Assembly: GCA_965230965.1 (NCBI GenBank)
Contig: OZ246401.1
Span: 1 to 64,000, forward strand
Direction: 5' to 3'
DNA: 64,000 bases
DNA from: OLB23 sp965230965
Lineage (GTDB): Bacteria > Patescibacteriota > Microgenomatia > UBA1406 > HO2-37-13b
Every line of letters begins with the position of its first letter. Position 1 is the first letter of the stretch. Positions 1-8,774 of this stretch are shown piece after piece. The notes beneath the pieces were generated by a model. It was not told the DNA's origin, made no database searches, and saw nothing but the letters and a program-made list of their open reading frames with translations. Both the position numbers and the translations under genes were made by a program.

Positions 1-1182
1 TTCTTGACTTACCGGCACTGGACAGGCCTCCCCCCCTATACTGCCCGTTGCCGGTTTGCAGGGAGCTGTGTTTTTGCTAAACAGTCAGTTGAAAGTCATT
101 TGCTGCGCCCCATATCTCTCAATATGGGGAGGACATATCCCTAAGTTACGTCCAGCTAATTTGCCGAGTTCCTTGAACCACCCTTACTCGATTGCCTTAG
201 TCTACTCGACCAATCCACCTGTGTCGGTTTGCGGTACGGACAAATACAATACTCCCTTAGCGGCTTTTCCCGGAAACATAACGGGGCAATCTCCCTCGGC
301 TTGCGCCAAAGTTGTATTCACAGCTCCTTGCGTTGCTGCTTAAACCCCCATATAGGAGGCACTGCTTATCATATTTCGTCACCATTAAGGTAATGACGCA
401 TTGTACTTGGTAGCCGAATATTAACGGCTTGTACATCGACTCGTCCCTTTCGGGAACGAACTTAGATCCGACTAACCCTCAGCCGATGTACGTTGCTGAG
501 GAAACCTTGGATTTTCGGCATCCAGAATTTTCATCTGGAGTATACGCTACTCATGCCAGCATTCTCACTTCTGTACGCTCCACAGGACCTTACAGTACTG
601 CTTCAGTGCATACAGAAAGCTCCCCTACCGCGATATCAGTATAAATACTGATCCCACCTCCATCTTCGGTACATTGTTTGAGCCTCGATCATTTTCGGCG
701 CAAGGTCTCATCTACCCGAGGGTAGATATTACGGTGAGCTGTTACGCTTTCTTTAAAAGGTGGCTGCTTCTAAGCCAACTTCCCGTCTGTCTTTGAAACC
801 TCACAACCTTTACCACTTAACAATGATTTAGAGACCTTAGATGGGAGTCTGGGCTGTTTCCCTTTCGACCATACTCGCTTATCCGAGCAAGTCTGACTCC
901 TTTCGATTTTAACAGTGAGTATTCGGAGTTTGGTTAATCCTAGTTACCAAAGGCTCCTAGGACTATCCAGTGCTCTACCCCTCACCTTACTCGAAAAGGC
1001 TATACCTAAATATATCTCGGGGAGAACCAGCTATCTCTAGGTTCGATAGGCATATTACCACTAACCACAAGTCATCCCAAGTCATTTCACCGACAACGAG
1101 TGCGGGCCTCCCCCTGTCTTTCGACAAGGTTCACCCTGCTCATGGTTAGCTCACCTAGTTTCGGGTCTATTGACAGCTACTG

Positions 1183-1192
1183 NNNNNNNNNN
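1183..1192. other. assembly gap (10 N) in 23S
   Basis: A run of ten N, the usual scaffold placeholder. By comparison with E. coli 23S it replaces a short variable segment between the GAATAGGG block and the ATAGACCCGAAAC block. The true length is unknown. Confidence 0.95.
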
Positions 1193-1371
1193 CGCCCTAT
1201 TCAGACTCGCTTTCGCTGCGGCTTCCCAACTCAAATTGGTTAACCTTGCAGCCGTCAAAAACTCGCTGGCTCATTCTTCAATAGGCACGACATCACCCCA
1301 ACTTGCGCTGGAGCCCTGTCTGCTTGTTAGCTAACGGTTTCAGGTACTATTTCACTCCCCTCACCGGGGGA

Positions 1372-1412
<41 letters not shown>

Positions 1413-1505
1413 ATGTAAGTATTTAGCCTTGGAGCATGACCGCCCCAGATTCCCACAGGGTTTTCCTTGTCCCGTGGTACTTGGGAATCGCGCTAGGGCA
1501 CAATA

Positions 1506-1515
1506 NNNNNNNNNN
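1506..1515. other. assembly gap (10 N) in 23S
   Basis: Second run of ten N in the 23S gene, in domain I, close upstream (in gene orientation) of the conserved GTACCACGGGACAAGG region. The true length is unknown. Confidence 0.95.
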
Positions 1516-1989
1516 CGACTACAGGGCTATCACCTTCTATGGCCGTCCTTTCCAGAACGTTTATCTAACAACTTATGATCCCATATCGTTCGTCCCGCAA
1601 CACCCTATACTTGATTAGGGTTTAGGCTCCTCCGCTTTCGCTCGCCGCTACTCACAGAATCTCTATTGATTTCTTTTCCTCCGGTTACTTAGATGTTTCA
1701 GTTCACCGGGTTCCCTCCTTATTGATAAATCAACAAGGTCAGTCGTATTACTACGACCGGGGTTGTCCCATTCGGAAACCACCGATTGATAATGCCTGTC
1801 TGAGGGCTCATCGATGATATCGTGCTCATACACACGTCCTTCTTCGGCTTACATTGCCAAGGCATCCGCCGTTAGCTTTAATATAATATTCCGCAAACAA
1901 ATTCTTAATAAAATTAAATTTTGATGCTTTTCTTCCTTTTACTTTCGTTTGATTTCCCGAATTGTCAATGCGCTCCCATTTTTGTGGGG

Positions 1990-2063
1990 TGGACCCGAGG
2001 GGATTTGAACCCCTGACCTCCCGCGTGCAAGGCGGGCGCTCTAGCCAGCTGAGCTACAGGCCC
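1990..2063 (-). tRNA. tRNA-Ala (TGC)
   Basis: On the minus strand a full cloverleaf can be drawn: acceptor GGGCCTG paired with CGGGTCC (two G-T pairs), D arm GCTCAGCTGGCTAGAGC, anticodon stem CCCGC/GCGGG with loop CTTGCAC giving anticodon TGC, and a T arm with GTTCAAATC. The discriminator is A, followed by CCC, so CCA is not exactly encoded. It lies upstream of 23S, the place tRNA-Ala holds in classical rrn spacers, although 16S is absent here. Confidence 0.96.
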
Positions 2064-2114
2064 TTTATGTATCTAGAAACGACAAAAAAACCACTATCTA
2101 AAGTGCTTTGCTCG

Positions 2115-2143
2115 ATTATATATTTCCGTGCAAAATAAATCAA
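2115..2143 (-). promoter_or_regulatory. promoter of the tRNA-Ala-23S unit
   Basis: On the minus strand TTGATT (2138-2143) is separated by exactly 17 nt from TATAAT (2115-2120). The predicted start is near 2107, about 45 nt before tRNA-Ala. A near-consensus promoter at this point means that the tRNA-23S unit is transcribed on its own. Confidence 0.7.
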
Positions 2144-2287
2144 CACTTACTCAAGCTGTTGACCGAAGGCTGATAGGAGACATGTCTGTGCACGTTCCAG
2201 ATGCCTAGCGGACATTTTGTGTCCCTTGTGACATAAAGTACAGGTATGATAACAAACTAAATTGAGGCTGTCAACCCGCAGTTATTC
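2144..2287. other. intergenic stretch, no gene seen
   Basis: This spacer lies between the rRNA promoter and the first GC-rich unit. I see a short palindrome around 2178-2187 and a weak GGACA/TGTCC hairpin near 2210-2224, but no credible open frame and no RNA family I can recognise. It could be a decayed unit of the kind found to its right. Confidence 0.4.
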
Positions 2288-2316
2288 TTGCCAAAAGCAA
2301 TGACTTATAGTATAAT
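2288..2316 (+). promoter_or_regulatory. promoter of the 213-residue orphan gene
   Basis: TTGCCA (2288-2293), a 17 nt spacer and a perfect TATAAT (2311-2316). The start would be near 2323, leaving a leader of about 58 nt. Confidence 0.7.
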
Positions 2317-2325
2317 TTCAGCTTC

Positions 2326-2355
2326 GCTCATTCACAGGGAGCACTGCTCCCATCA
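2326..2355 (+). promoter_or_regulatory. conserved leader hairpin, copy 1
   Basis: The leader segment GCTCATTCACAGG is followed by the hairpin GGGAGC-act-GCTCCC (2337-2342 with 2346-2351) and then ATCA. The same leader occurs before the gene at 3203 with a different but still self-complementary stem, which suggests that the fold is conserved. Confidence 0.6.
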
Positions 2356-2380
2356 GCCATAGAAAGAAGGCACAAGCAGT

Positions 2381-3022
2381 ATGCGTTTCCTCCAGTATGT
2401 CATCGAGCAGGAGTCGTCAGCAATCGTGGGCACGGAGCTCGCGGTAGTTGCGGACAAGGTGGCAACCCTCGAATGTCTCAATGCCACCTTCGGTAGAATC
2501 GGTACCATCAAGGGCCTACGCCTTACCTTCCCGGTAGACAGGATGGTGCCTGTCGCGATCCCCGGGGTCGTGGCGTGCTGGCGTTACAAGAACCTCGATG
2601 GTCAGGTCCTTCTGGGGCGAGCTGGCAACGATGGGCTTCAGGTCTTCGCCTGCGAGGACAAGAAGGTTGGGCACGATCTGACATGGATGATTGGTCCGGA
2701 AGCGCGCATCTGGGGTGACCCGATGCCATCTCTGGCGCTTTCGTGGCACACCGAGTGTGCCCGGCTGCTCCCGAGCAACTTCCCGTTCAGGACGAACCTG
2801 ACTCTGCGGGAGTTGGACGAGCTGCTTGACCGGACGAACAAGGTGGAGCTGGATGACGACAGCGATGGGTTTCCTGTCGTGATGATCTGGGGTCTACCCC
2901 ACCTCCATCCCGATCACCCTCGTGTTCGTGGCTACATGTCCCGCATGGGCCCCCGGCGACGGGTCGGCCCGATGGACGGCGAGACGGCTCCGCGTGACGC
3001 GGTGCCCACCGGTACGCACTAG
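2381..3022 (+). CDS. orphan protein, 213 residues, GC-rich
   Basis: I do not recognise this protein. It is predicted to be soluble, with no signal peptide or membrane segment. The C-terminal 40 residues are rich in Pro, Arg and Gly and look disordered. Third codon positions are strongly G/C, and two lines I counted by hand gave 62% and 67% GC, against about 32% for a line of dnaE; this argues for real coding and for foreign origin. The start has a GAAGG site 9 nt upstream. It has its own promoter, leader hairpin and terminator. Antisense open frames over the same region are shadows of its high GC. Confidence 0.75.
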   Translation: MRFLQYVIEQESSAIVGTELAVVADKVATLECLNATFGRIGTIKGLRLTFPVDRMVPVAIPGVVACWRYKNLDGQVLLGRAGNDGLQVFACEDKKVGHDLTWMIGPEARIWGDPMPSLALSWHTECARLLPSNFPFRTNLTLRELDELLDRTNKVELDDDSDGFPVVMIWGLPHLHPDHPRVRGYMSRMGPRRRVGPMDGETAPRDAVPTGTH

Positions 3023-3092
3023 TCGTACCGGCAGTGAGCGAGGCCTGGGCCCGGACGACAACGTCCGGGCCCAGGTTTCACATTCTTTTTTG
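3009..3092 (+). terminator. double hairpin terminator
   Basis: First hairpin CCGGTACG/CGTACCGG (3009-3016 with 3024-3031) carries the stop codon in its loop. The second has a perfect 14-bp stem (3044-3057 with 3062-3075) around the loop ACAA and is followed by a T-rich tract ending in TTTTTT. It closes the unit that starts at 2288. Confidence 0.85.
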
Positions 3093-3120
3093 GCTGTAAA
3101 CTTCATTAACTTCTGAATTC

Positions 3121-3149
3121 TTGTGGAAAAGAGCAACTTATAGTAAAAT
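3121..3149 (+). promoter_or_regulatory. promoter of the 135-residue orphan gene
   Basis: TTGTGG (3121-3126), a 17 nt spacer and TAAAAT (3144-3149). The text around the -10 box (CAACTTATAGTAAAATT) matches that of the promoter at 2301-2317, so the two units share promoter and leader ancestry. Confidence 0.65.
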
Positions 3150-3157
3150 TATTACTT

Positions 3158-3184
3158 GCTCATTCACAGGGGTTACCCCCATCA
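3158..3184 (+). promoter_or_regulatory. conserved leader hairpin, copy 2
   Basis: The same GCTCATTCACAGG leader as at 2326, followed by GGGG-tta-CCCC (3169-3172 with 3176-3179) and ATCA. The stem sequence differs from copy 1 but pairing is kept. Confidence 0.6.
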
Positions 3185-3202
3185 CCACTCGGAGATACGA
3201 TC

Positions 3203-3610
3203 ATGGTAAAGATTGTCGGTCACGATCCGCTTACGATTGAAGGGGATCCTCAAAAGTTGGCAGCACTTTGCGCTGCCTTGGCTAATCGCGGCCACATTGT
3301 CGGAGATCGACTGATCTTTGGCACCTATGTCGCCGAGCCAATTCGCCATCCGCGCTGCAAGGATGCATGGGGATTCGTGTTCACCGGTCAAGTCCTCTTG
3401 CTCGGGCGAAATCACAGGAATCAACCCTGCATCATCATCTGTGAGCATGAACCCGTGAGGCAGGAGTTGGTCAATCTTGGACTCGGACACACCCAGCGCC
3501 ATGGAAGGTACGTGCCGCACCGCACAACGCGGGAGGCTGCAGATGCCTTTTTTGCTCGACGAACGGAGCGAATCAAGGCGCAGATGTGGAGCGCTCCGCG
3601 TGCTGGGTGA
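3203..3610 (+). CDS. orphan protein, 135 residues, GC-rich
   Basis: I do not recognise this protein. It is soluble and mixed alpha/beta in character, and rich in Arg and His, with a basic C-terminal helix (residues about 107-130). Codon use is GC-rich like the gene at 2381 and unlike the flanking housekeeping genes. A GGAGAT site precedes the ATG at a good distance. It shares promoter text and leader with the gene at 2381, but the two proteins show no similarity I can see. A long antisense open frame (3182-3649) is probably a shadow. Confidence 0.7.
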   Translation: MVKIVGHDPLTIEGDPQKLAALCAALANRGHIVGDRLIFGTYVAEPIRHPRCKDAWGFVFTGQVLLLGRNHRNQPCIIICEHEPVRQELVNLGLGHTQRHGRYVPHRTTREAADAFFARRTERIKAQMWSAPRAG

Positions 3611-3697
3611 GCAAACCCGGCCCAGATAACAGTTCCTGGCCTTGGTCAATCGACCGATCGCCGCGAGCTCGAGTCTGGGCTGGGCTCAGACTTCGTG

Positions 3698-3703
3698 TAT
3701 AAT
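3698..3703 (+). promoter_or_regulatory. -10 box of the 31-residue gene
   Basis: A perfect TATAAT preceded by GTG; no good -35 hexamer is seen. The leader would be about 35 nt. Confidence 0.55.
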
Positions 3704-3718
3704 TCCCTAATCAATCCG

Positions 3719-3741
3719 AACTCCAGACCAGAAAGGAGGTT
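3719..3741 (+). promoter_or_regulatory. strong ribosome-binding site inside a small hairpin
   Basis: AAAGGAGGT lies 5 nt before the ATG at 3745 and is the strongest Shine-Dalgarno site among these small units. Its GGA-G-GTT can pair with AACTCC at 3719-3724 (six pairs, one bulge), so the site may be partly masked. Confidence 0.5.
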
Positions 3742-3744
3742 AGG

Positions 3745-3840
3745 ATGCCCAAGCCCATAAAGTATGGCCTTTGGGCGGCGTTGGGACTCGTCGCACTCTT
3801 CGTCGCCGCGGTGCTACTCGGACCAGATGAGGACTGGTGA
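3745..3840 (+). CDS. 31-residue single-span membrane microprotein
   Basis: The frame ATG to TGA encodes 31 residues: a short basic start (MPKPIKYG), one hydrophobic helix (LWAALGLVALFVAAVLLG) and an acidic tail (PDEDW). This is the layout of a small single-pass membrane protein. It has a perfect -10 box, an excellent ribosome-binding site and an immediate terminator, which together make it a credible gene despite its size. Function is unknown; small membrane regulators, toxins of type I systems and assembly factors share this layout. Confidence 0.65.
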   Translation: MPKPIKYGLWAALGLVALFVAAVLLGPDEDW

Positions 3841-3851
3841 TCGGCTGGGCG

Positions 3852-3900
3852 ACTCCGGGGAGGTTGTCGCCTGCGGCGACTTTCCCGGAGTTATTTTCTT
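3852..3900 (+). terminator. terminator after the microprotein
   Basis: Outer stem CTCCGGG/CCCGGAG (3853-3859 with 3884-3890) and inner stem GTCGCC/GGCGAC (3866-3871 with 3875-3880), followed by TTATTTTCTT. It ends at the stop codon of the convergent phosphatase gene. Confidence 0.8.
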
Positions 3901-4550
3901 CAAGAAGATTCGAAGTGTTTTATTCCAGTTATCTTATGAACATCATCCACAAAAAAATCTACCCCATCACACCTCATTTTTATATAAGCAGTATTACCTA
4001 TCTCAACTTTGCCATAATCAAGATTTGCATATGTGTCTACGCCTAGTGTCATAAGAATATTTCTCATTAAGGCTCCGTGGCAGACCATTAATATGGTCAT
4101 ATTAGAATAAGCAATACTAATTTCACGAATGAACAAGAGTGCGCGAGAAGCTGATTCTGATCTTGATTCCGCAGTTTCATTTATTTTAAAATTCATCTTT
4201 TCCTGGTCTTTTTTAAGTGCTGCTAGTTTATCCAATTGAGCCTTTGCGCGTTCTCTGTATTCATCTATTAATATGCCTTCAAATTCACCAAAACACTGTT
4301 CTCTTAGCAATGCTGTAGTTGTAATCACAAGCTTTCTTTCTTCAGCAATAATTTCTGCAGTTCTTTTTGCTCTTAGGAGATCTGATGAAAAGGCTGCATC
4401 AAAATGTATTTCTTTTAAATGCTGTGCAAGCTCCTGGGCCTGAGCGATACCTTTCTGATTTAATGCAATATCTGTATGACCTTGAATTCTCTGTTCATTA
4501 TTCCAGTCAGTTTCACCGTGTCTTGCAAGATAAATGGTGCAATAGTCCAT
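3900..4550 (-). CDS. histidine phosphatase (phosphoglycerate mutase-like)
   Basis: A 216-residue member of the histidine phosphatase superfamily. The signature LARHGETDWN near residue 8 contains the catalytic His, and the second catalytic His is in MVCHGALMRN near residue 155. Family members hydrolyse phosphate esters or, more rarely, act as cofactor-dependent mutases; the substrate cannot be told from the sequence. Its start overlaps the stop of atpC by one base, so it is the last gene of the ATP synthase block, with no known functional link to it. Confidence 0.88.
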   Translation of the reverse strand: MDYCTIYLARHGETDWNNEQRIQGHTDIALNQKGIAQAQELAQHLKEIHFDAAFSSDLLRAKRTAEIIAEERKLVITTTALLREQCFGEFEGILIDEYRERAKAQLDKLAALKKDQEKMNFKINETAESRSESASRALLFIREISIAYSNMTILMVCHGALMRNILMTLGVDTYANLDYGKVEIGNTAYIKMRCDGVDFFVDDVHKITGIKHFESS

Positions 4551-4975
4551 TATCGAGAAGTAGAACTTGAAGTACGACGATGCTTCACCTTAGAAAGAAG
4601 TTGAAGATCTACCGTTGATCTGCGGAGAAGTTGCATTGCATCTTTACGTTCTTGTTCCGTTATATTTCTTGAAAGTAATTCTTCTGCCTGTTTTTGCGCT
4701 TTTTTAATTTCAGCCTCATCGATTTCATCTTGTCCATACGCTCTCGAGACCAACACACTCACCTGTTTTCCATCGGTCTCCACATATCCCCCACCAATAG
4801 AAAATAGTGTTTCTTCTTTACCCTTTAAGATCGTCACAATGCCCTCTTTCAGCATTGAAAAAAGAGCCACGTGCTTTGGAAGAATAGTGATTTCTCCATC
4901 TGAGGCAGGAACAGTGATCTGATCAATCGTCTCCTCAAAGACAACCTTTTTTGGCGTTATGATTTTTACCTCCAT
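4550..4975 (-). CDS. atpC: ATP synthase epsilon subunit
   Basis: A 141-residue epsilon subunit of the F1 central stalk. The N-terminal beta domain (residues 1-85) has the family pattern ending in IGGGYVETDGKQVSVL. A C-terminal two-helix domain (about 90-130) is present, the part that in other bacteria can inhibit ATP hydrolysis. It has a slightly extended basic, Ser-rich tail. It lies 5 nt after atpD, in the standard order. Confidence 0.94.
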   Translation of the reverse strand: MEVKIITPKKVVFEETIDQITVPASDGEITILPKHVALFSMLKEGIVTILKGKEETLFSIGGGYVETDGKQVSVLVSRAYGQDEIDEAEIKKAQKQAEELLSRNITEQERKDAMQLLRRSTVDLQLLSKVKHRRTSSSTSR

Positions 4976-4980
4976 TATTG

Positions 4981-6351
4981 TTAATTTTGAATCTCCTCAA
5001 TACCACCAATCATGTAGAAACGCTGTTCAGGCACGTCATCGTGCACACCATCAATAATTTCCTTGAAGCCACGGACCGTATCAGCAACCGACACATATTT
5101 ACCCGGCGTAGCTGTAAATTGTTCTGCAACGAAAAATGGTTGCGTAAGGAAACGCTGAATTTTTCGTGCACGACTCACTGTTTTTTTATCTTCTTCAGAA
5201 AGCTCTTCCATACCAAGAATCGCAATAATATCTTGCAAATCCTTGTATCTCTGAAGAACCTTCAAGACGGTCTGCGCTACTTCATAATGCTCATCACCAA
5301 CAATGGCTGGATCAAGCGCGCGTGAGGATGAGGTAAGCGGATCAATGGCTGGGTATAAAGCCTGTTCTGCAAGCGCACGATCAAGACTTACCGATGCATC
5401 CAAATGTGCAAAGGTCGCAACTGGCGCTGGGTCGGTATAATCGTCTGCTGGCACATAGACGGCCTGCATCGAGGTAATTGAACCTTTCTTCGTTGAAGTA
5501 ATGCGCTCTTGGAGAGCAGACATTTCAGATGCCAATGTTGGCTGATAGCCTACTGCTGATGGAATACGTCCCATCAAAGCCGAAACTTCAGATCCTGCCT
5601 GTGCGAATCTAAAAATGTTATCGATAAACAAAAGCACATCTTGATTCTCTTTATCGCGGAAATATTCCGCCATAGTAACGCCAGTCAGAGCAACACGAAG
5701 ACGATTTCCAGGTGGCTCATTCATTTGACCAAAGACAAGTGCAGTTTTTGGCAAAACGCCACTATCTTCCATTTCTCGGTATAAATCATTACCTTCACGC
5801 GTACGCTCACCCACACCGGTAAATACCGAAACACCACCGTGTTCAGCACCGACGTTACGAATAAGTTCCTGAATAATAACCGTCTTTCCTACACCAGCAC
5901 CTCCATAAATAGCAATCTTTCCTCCTTTAATGAAAGGCGTAAGAAGGTCTACAACTTTAATACCAGTTTCAAAAATCTCCTCATTTGCCGATTGATCAAC
6001 AAACAAAGGTGCTTTTTTATGAATGGAATCTCGTTCTTTGGATTTTACTTCAGGTTTTCCATCAATAGCTTGACCAAGGACATTAAACATTCTTCCAAGC
6101 GTCTCATTACCGATAGGAACGGTGATTGGAGCTCCTGTTCTCTTTACCTCAGCACCTCTCTTCAACCCGTATGTCGCATCCATAGCAACCGCACGCACAC
6201 GACCTTCACCAATAATTGCCTGAACCTCAAGTACAATTTCAGCCTTATCAATAGGCGCAAGAAGCGCTTCATAAATTTCTGGAGTATTCTTATCTTCAAA
6301 CTCAACGTCTACAACTACTCCTCGAATTGCGGCTACTTTTCCTGTTTTCAT
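4981..6351 (-). CDS. atpD: ATP synthase beta subunit
   Basis: The catalytic F1 subunit, 456 residues. The Walker A motif GGAGVGKT is near residue 150, the catalytic Glu/Arg segment GVGERTREGNDLY near 180, the Walker B LLFIDNIFRF near 240, and the family signature PAVATFAHLDA-like segment PAPVATFAHLDAS near 310. Length is normal. It lies between atpG and atpC. Confidence 0.98.
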   Translation of the reverse strand: MKTGKVAAIRGVVVDVEFEDKNTPEIYEALLAPIDKAEIVLEVQAIIGEGRVRAVAMDATYGLKRGAEVKRTGAPITVPIGNETLGRMFNVLGQAIDGKPEVKSKERDSIHKKAPLFVDQSANEEIFETGIKVVDLLTPFIKGGKIAIYGGAGVGKTVIIQELIRNVGAEHGGVSVFTGVGERTREGNDLYREMEDSGVLPKTALVFGQMNEPPGNRLRVALTGVTMAEYFRDKENQDVLLFIDNIFRFAQAGSEVSALMGRIPSAVGYQPTLASEMSALQERITSTKKGSITSMQAVYVPADDYTDPAPVATFAHLDASVSLDRALAEQALYPAIDPLTSSSRALDPAIVGDEHYEVAQTVLKVLQRYKDLQDIIAILGMEELSEEDKKTVSRARKIQRFLTQPFFVAEQFTATPGKYVSVADTVRGFKEIIDGVHDDVPEQRFYMIGGIEEIQN

Positions 6352-6379
6352 GGTATGCGATAGGTTACTAAATTTTTAA

Positions 6380-7255
6380 TTAATTTTCTGTTGATTCCTT
6401 GGCCGCTATCATATCAAGCAGCTCATTTGTAATTTGGCTTTGTCGTATTTTATTGCGAAGAAGCGTGAGTGAAAACACAATATCTCCAGCTGCATCGGTT
6501 GCATTTTTCATAGCGATCATGCGTGCAGAATGTTCTGAGGCTTCGCTGTCTGATAATGCGCTACGAATTTTTTCTTTAATGTAATCCTCAACAAGAGGAC
6601 CAAGCAATTCTTCAACTGAAGGCTCTATAACATAATCAGATTCCTGTTCTGATGACTTTGGGGTCGCTTCCAATTTTTCAAGGGGCTCTAAGTCTTTTAC
6701 AGGAAGAAGTTGAGTAATTGTTGGTTCGCTTTTTAGTGAAGAAATAAATTTGTTGTATACAATATATATAGCTTTGTACTGTCCAGAAAGGAACTTCTCC
6801 TCAATTAATGAAAATACGGGAGATACACTATCAGAGAGATCCTCGTCCGAAAAATCTGCAACCACTTCTCTTTTTGTAAGTGAAATAAAATCGGCACCCT
6901 TTTTTCCAATGGTAATAAATTCTGCATTGCCACTTTTGTCGAGATGCGCAAACACATGTTTAAAAAGATTGCTATGGAATGAGCCACATAGACCTTTGTT
7001 TGATGAAACCAGTACATACAGCTCTTTTGTACCTTCGGACTCCATAAGCCACGGAAGGTTAAGTGTTGCAACCTCGGAAGTATTACTGAGAATTCTCTGT
7101 AGAATCTCATCGAGCATTGTTCTATATAATCGGCCTTCCAGCGCCGCTTTTTGGGCTTTTTTCATTTTGACCGCTGATACCATTTGCATGGCATTGGTGA
7201 TTTTCTTCACATTTTCGACGGTACCAATTTTTTTTCGTATATCTTTCGAGTTCAT
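6380..7255 (-). CDS. atpG: ATP synthase gamma subunit
   Basis: The rotor shaft of F1, 291 residues. The N-terminal helix has the family start (KDIRKKIGTVENVKKITNAMQMV), and the C-terminal helix closes with MIAMKNATDAAGDIV and ITNELLDMIAAKES. Between them lies the less conserved Rossmann-like part, here with an acidic insert near residues 190-215. It follows atpA by one base. Confidence 0.96.
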   Translation of the reverse strand: MNSKDIRKKIGTVENVKKITNAMQMVSAVKMKKAQKAALEGRLYRTMLDEILQRILSNTSEVATLNLPWLMESEGTKELYVLVSSNKGLCGSFHSNLFKHVFAHLDKSGNAEFITIGKKGADFISLTKREVVADFSDEDLSDSVSPVFSLIEEKFLSGQYKAIYIVYNKFISSLKSEPTITQLLPVKDLEPLEKLEATPKSSEQESDYVIEPSVEELLGPLVEDYIKEKIRSALSDSEASEHSARMIAMKNATDAAGDIVFSLTLLRNKIRQSQITNELLDMIAAKESTEN

Positions 7256-7256
7256 A

Positions 7257-8765
7257 TTACTCAGCTTTGTAGGTTGACATAAATGCGTCGGCTGCCTTTT
7301 TTAATGCTTTTTCTGTTTCTTCAGAAACAACTCGTGTCTTTTGCACCTCTTGAAGGACTTTTTTGTGCGAAAGACGCATGTAATCTAAGAACTGCTTCTC
7401 AAAATCGACAATGTTATCTGCCGGCATTGTGTCGAGATAGCCTTTACCACCGACCCAGAAAATGGCTACTTGGCTAGCCAAATCATATGGCATATTCTTA
7501 CCTTGCTTGAGAAGCTGCGTCATGCGCGCGCCGCGATCAATAAATCGTTTGGTCTCTTCATCAAGATCAGACTCAAACTGCGCAAATGCCGCGAGCGCTC
7601 TATATTGAGCTAAATCGTTTTTCAACGATTTAACCACTGATTTCATGGCTTTTGTTTGTGCGCTACTTCCTACACGTGACACAGAAAGCCCGACATTAAT
7701 AGCAGGGCGAATGCCCGCATTGAATAGGTCGGACTCAAGATACACCTGGCCATCGGTAATCGAAATAACATTTGTCGGAATGTATGCCGACACGTCGTTT
7801 TCTTGTGTCTCAATAATAGGTAGCGCAGTCAATGAACCGCCGCCATTTTTTTCATCGAGGCGACAGGCACGCTCTAATAAGCGAGAGTGCAGATAAAAAA
7901 CATCGCCTGGATACGCCTCACGACCTGCTGGGCGGCGCAAAACGAGTGAGATTTGTCGATATGCCCATGCATGTTTCGTCAAATCGTCATAAACAACCAA
8001 AACATCCTTGCCTTGATTCATAAAATACTCACCAATTGCTGTGGCAACATATGGAGCCATAAATTGCATTGATGCTGGATCAGATGCCGTCGCGGCAACA
8101 ATAACAGAGTACTCCATCGCGCCGCGCGATTCTAACAACTGTGCAACAGCAGCAGTATTAGAACGACGCTGACCAATAGAACAATAGATACAAATCATAT
8201 CTTGATCCTTCTGATTAAGAATGGCATCAATTGCAACTGTTGTTTTACCTGTACGTCGATCTCCAATAATAAGTTCGCGCTGACCGCGGCCGATTGGAAT
8301 AAGTGTATCGATTGCTTTAATACCTGTTTGCACAGGTTCACTTACCGACTTACGTTGCATAACACCAGGTGCAATTGGATCAAAAAATGTTGATTCTTTC
8401 GCTTCAATTTTCCCTTTTCCATCAATTGGCTTTGCAATACCATCAACTATTCTGCCAATATATTTTTCTGAAACAGGAATAGTAAATACTTTTCCTGATC
8501 CTCTAACCTGTGATCCTTCCTGAATCTTCTCATAATCTCCAAAGACGATTGCGCCGACTGCATCATCATACAAATCGACAATCATACCTTGAATATTATT
8601 GCCAAAGTCGATCATTTCTCCATATGGGGAGTCCGTCAGACCCTCAATAAACACAACTTCGTCCTTTACCTCGCGAACATACCCTACATTTTTCGCTGAA
8701 ACCTGTGTTTTTGAGGAACTAATTTCGTCCTCTACTTCTCTGAGAATATCATCGACTATTTTCAT
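7257..8765 (-). CDS. atpA: ATP synthase alpha subunit
   Basis: The non-catalytic nucleotide-binding F1 subunit, 502 residues. The Walker A motif GDRRTGKT is near residue 168, and the family signature PAINVGLSVSRVGSSAQ near 357. Length and order are normal. It is the partner of the beta subunit in the alpha3beta3 head. Confidence 0.98.
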   Translation of the reverse strand: MKIVDDILREVEDEISSSKTQVSAKNVGYVREVKDEVVFIEGLTDSPYGEMIDFGNNIQGMIVDLYDDAVGAIVFGDYEKIQEGSQVRGSGKVFTIPVSEKYIGRIVDGIAKPIDGKGKIEAKESTFFDPIAPGVMQRKSVSEPVQTGIKAIDTLIPIGRGQRELIIGDRRTGKTTVAIDAILNQKDQDMICIYCSIGQRRSNTAAVAQLLESRGAMEYSVIVAATASDPASMQFMAPYVATAIGEYFMNQGKDVLVVYDDLTKHAWAYRQISLVLRRPAGREAYPGDVFYLHSRLLERACRLDEKNGGGSLTALPIIETQENDVSAYIPTNVISITDGQVYLESDLFNAGIRPAINVGLSVSRVGSSAQTKAMKSVVKSLKNDLAQYRALAAFAQFESDLDEETKRFIDRGARMTQLLKQGKNMPYDLASQVAIFWVGGKGYLDTMPADNIVDFEKQFLDYMRLSHKKVLQEVQKTRVVSEETEKALKKAADAFMSTYKAE

Positions 8766-8774
8766 ATGTACAAA

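Noticed and set aside
2182..2208. Mini frame ATG TCT ... TAG after AGGAGA
   Set aside because: The AGGAGA is only one base from the ATG, no promoter is seen, and eight codons cannot be judged.
2516..3136. Several minus-strand open frames opposite the 213-residue gene
   Set aside because: GC-rich DNA leaves few stops in all frames; only the plus frame has G/C-rich third positions, a promoter, a ribosome-binding site and a terminator.
3182..3649. 155-residue minus-strand frame over the 135-residue gene
   Set aside because: No promoter or ribosome-binding site on that strand, and the plus-strand gene has complete signals and a shared leader with its neighbour.
3613..3690. GGCC-rich hairpins after the 135-residue gene as a terminator
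   Set aside because: A stem can be drawn (GGCCCAG with CTGGCC) but no T run follows, so termination there is not supported.
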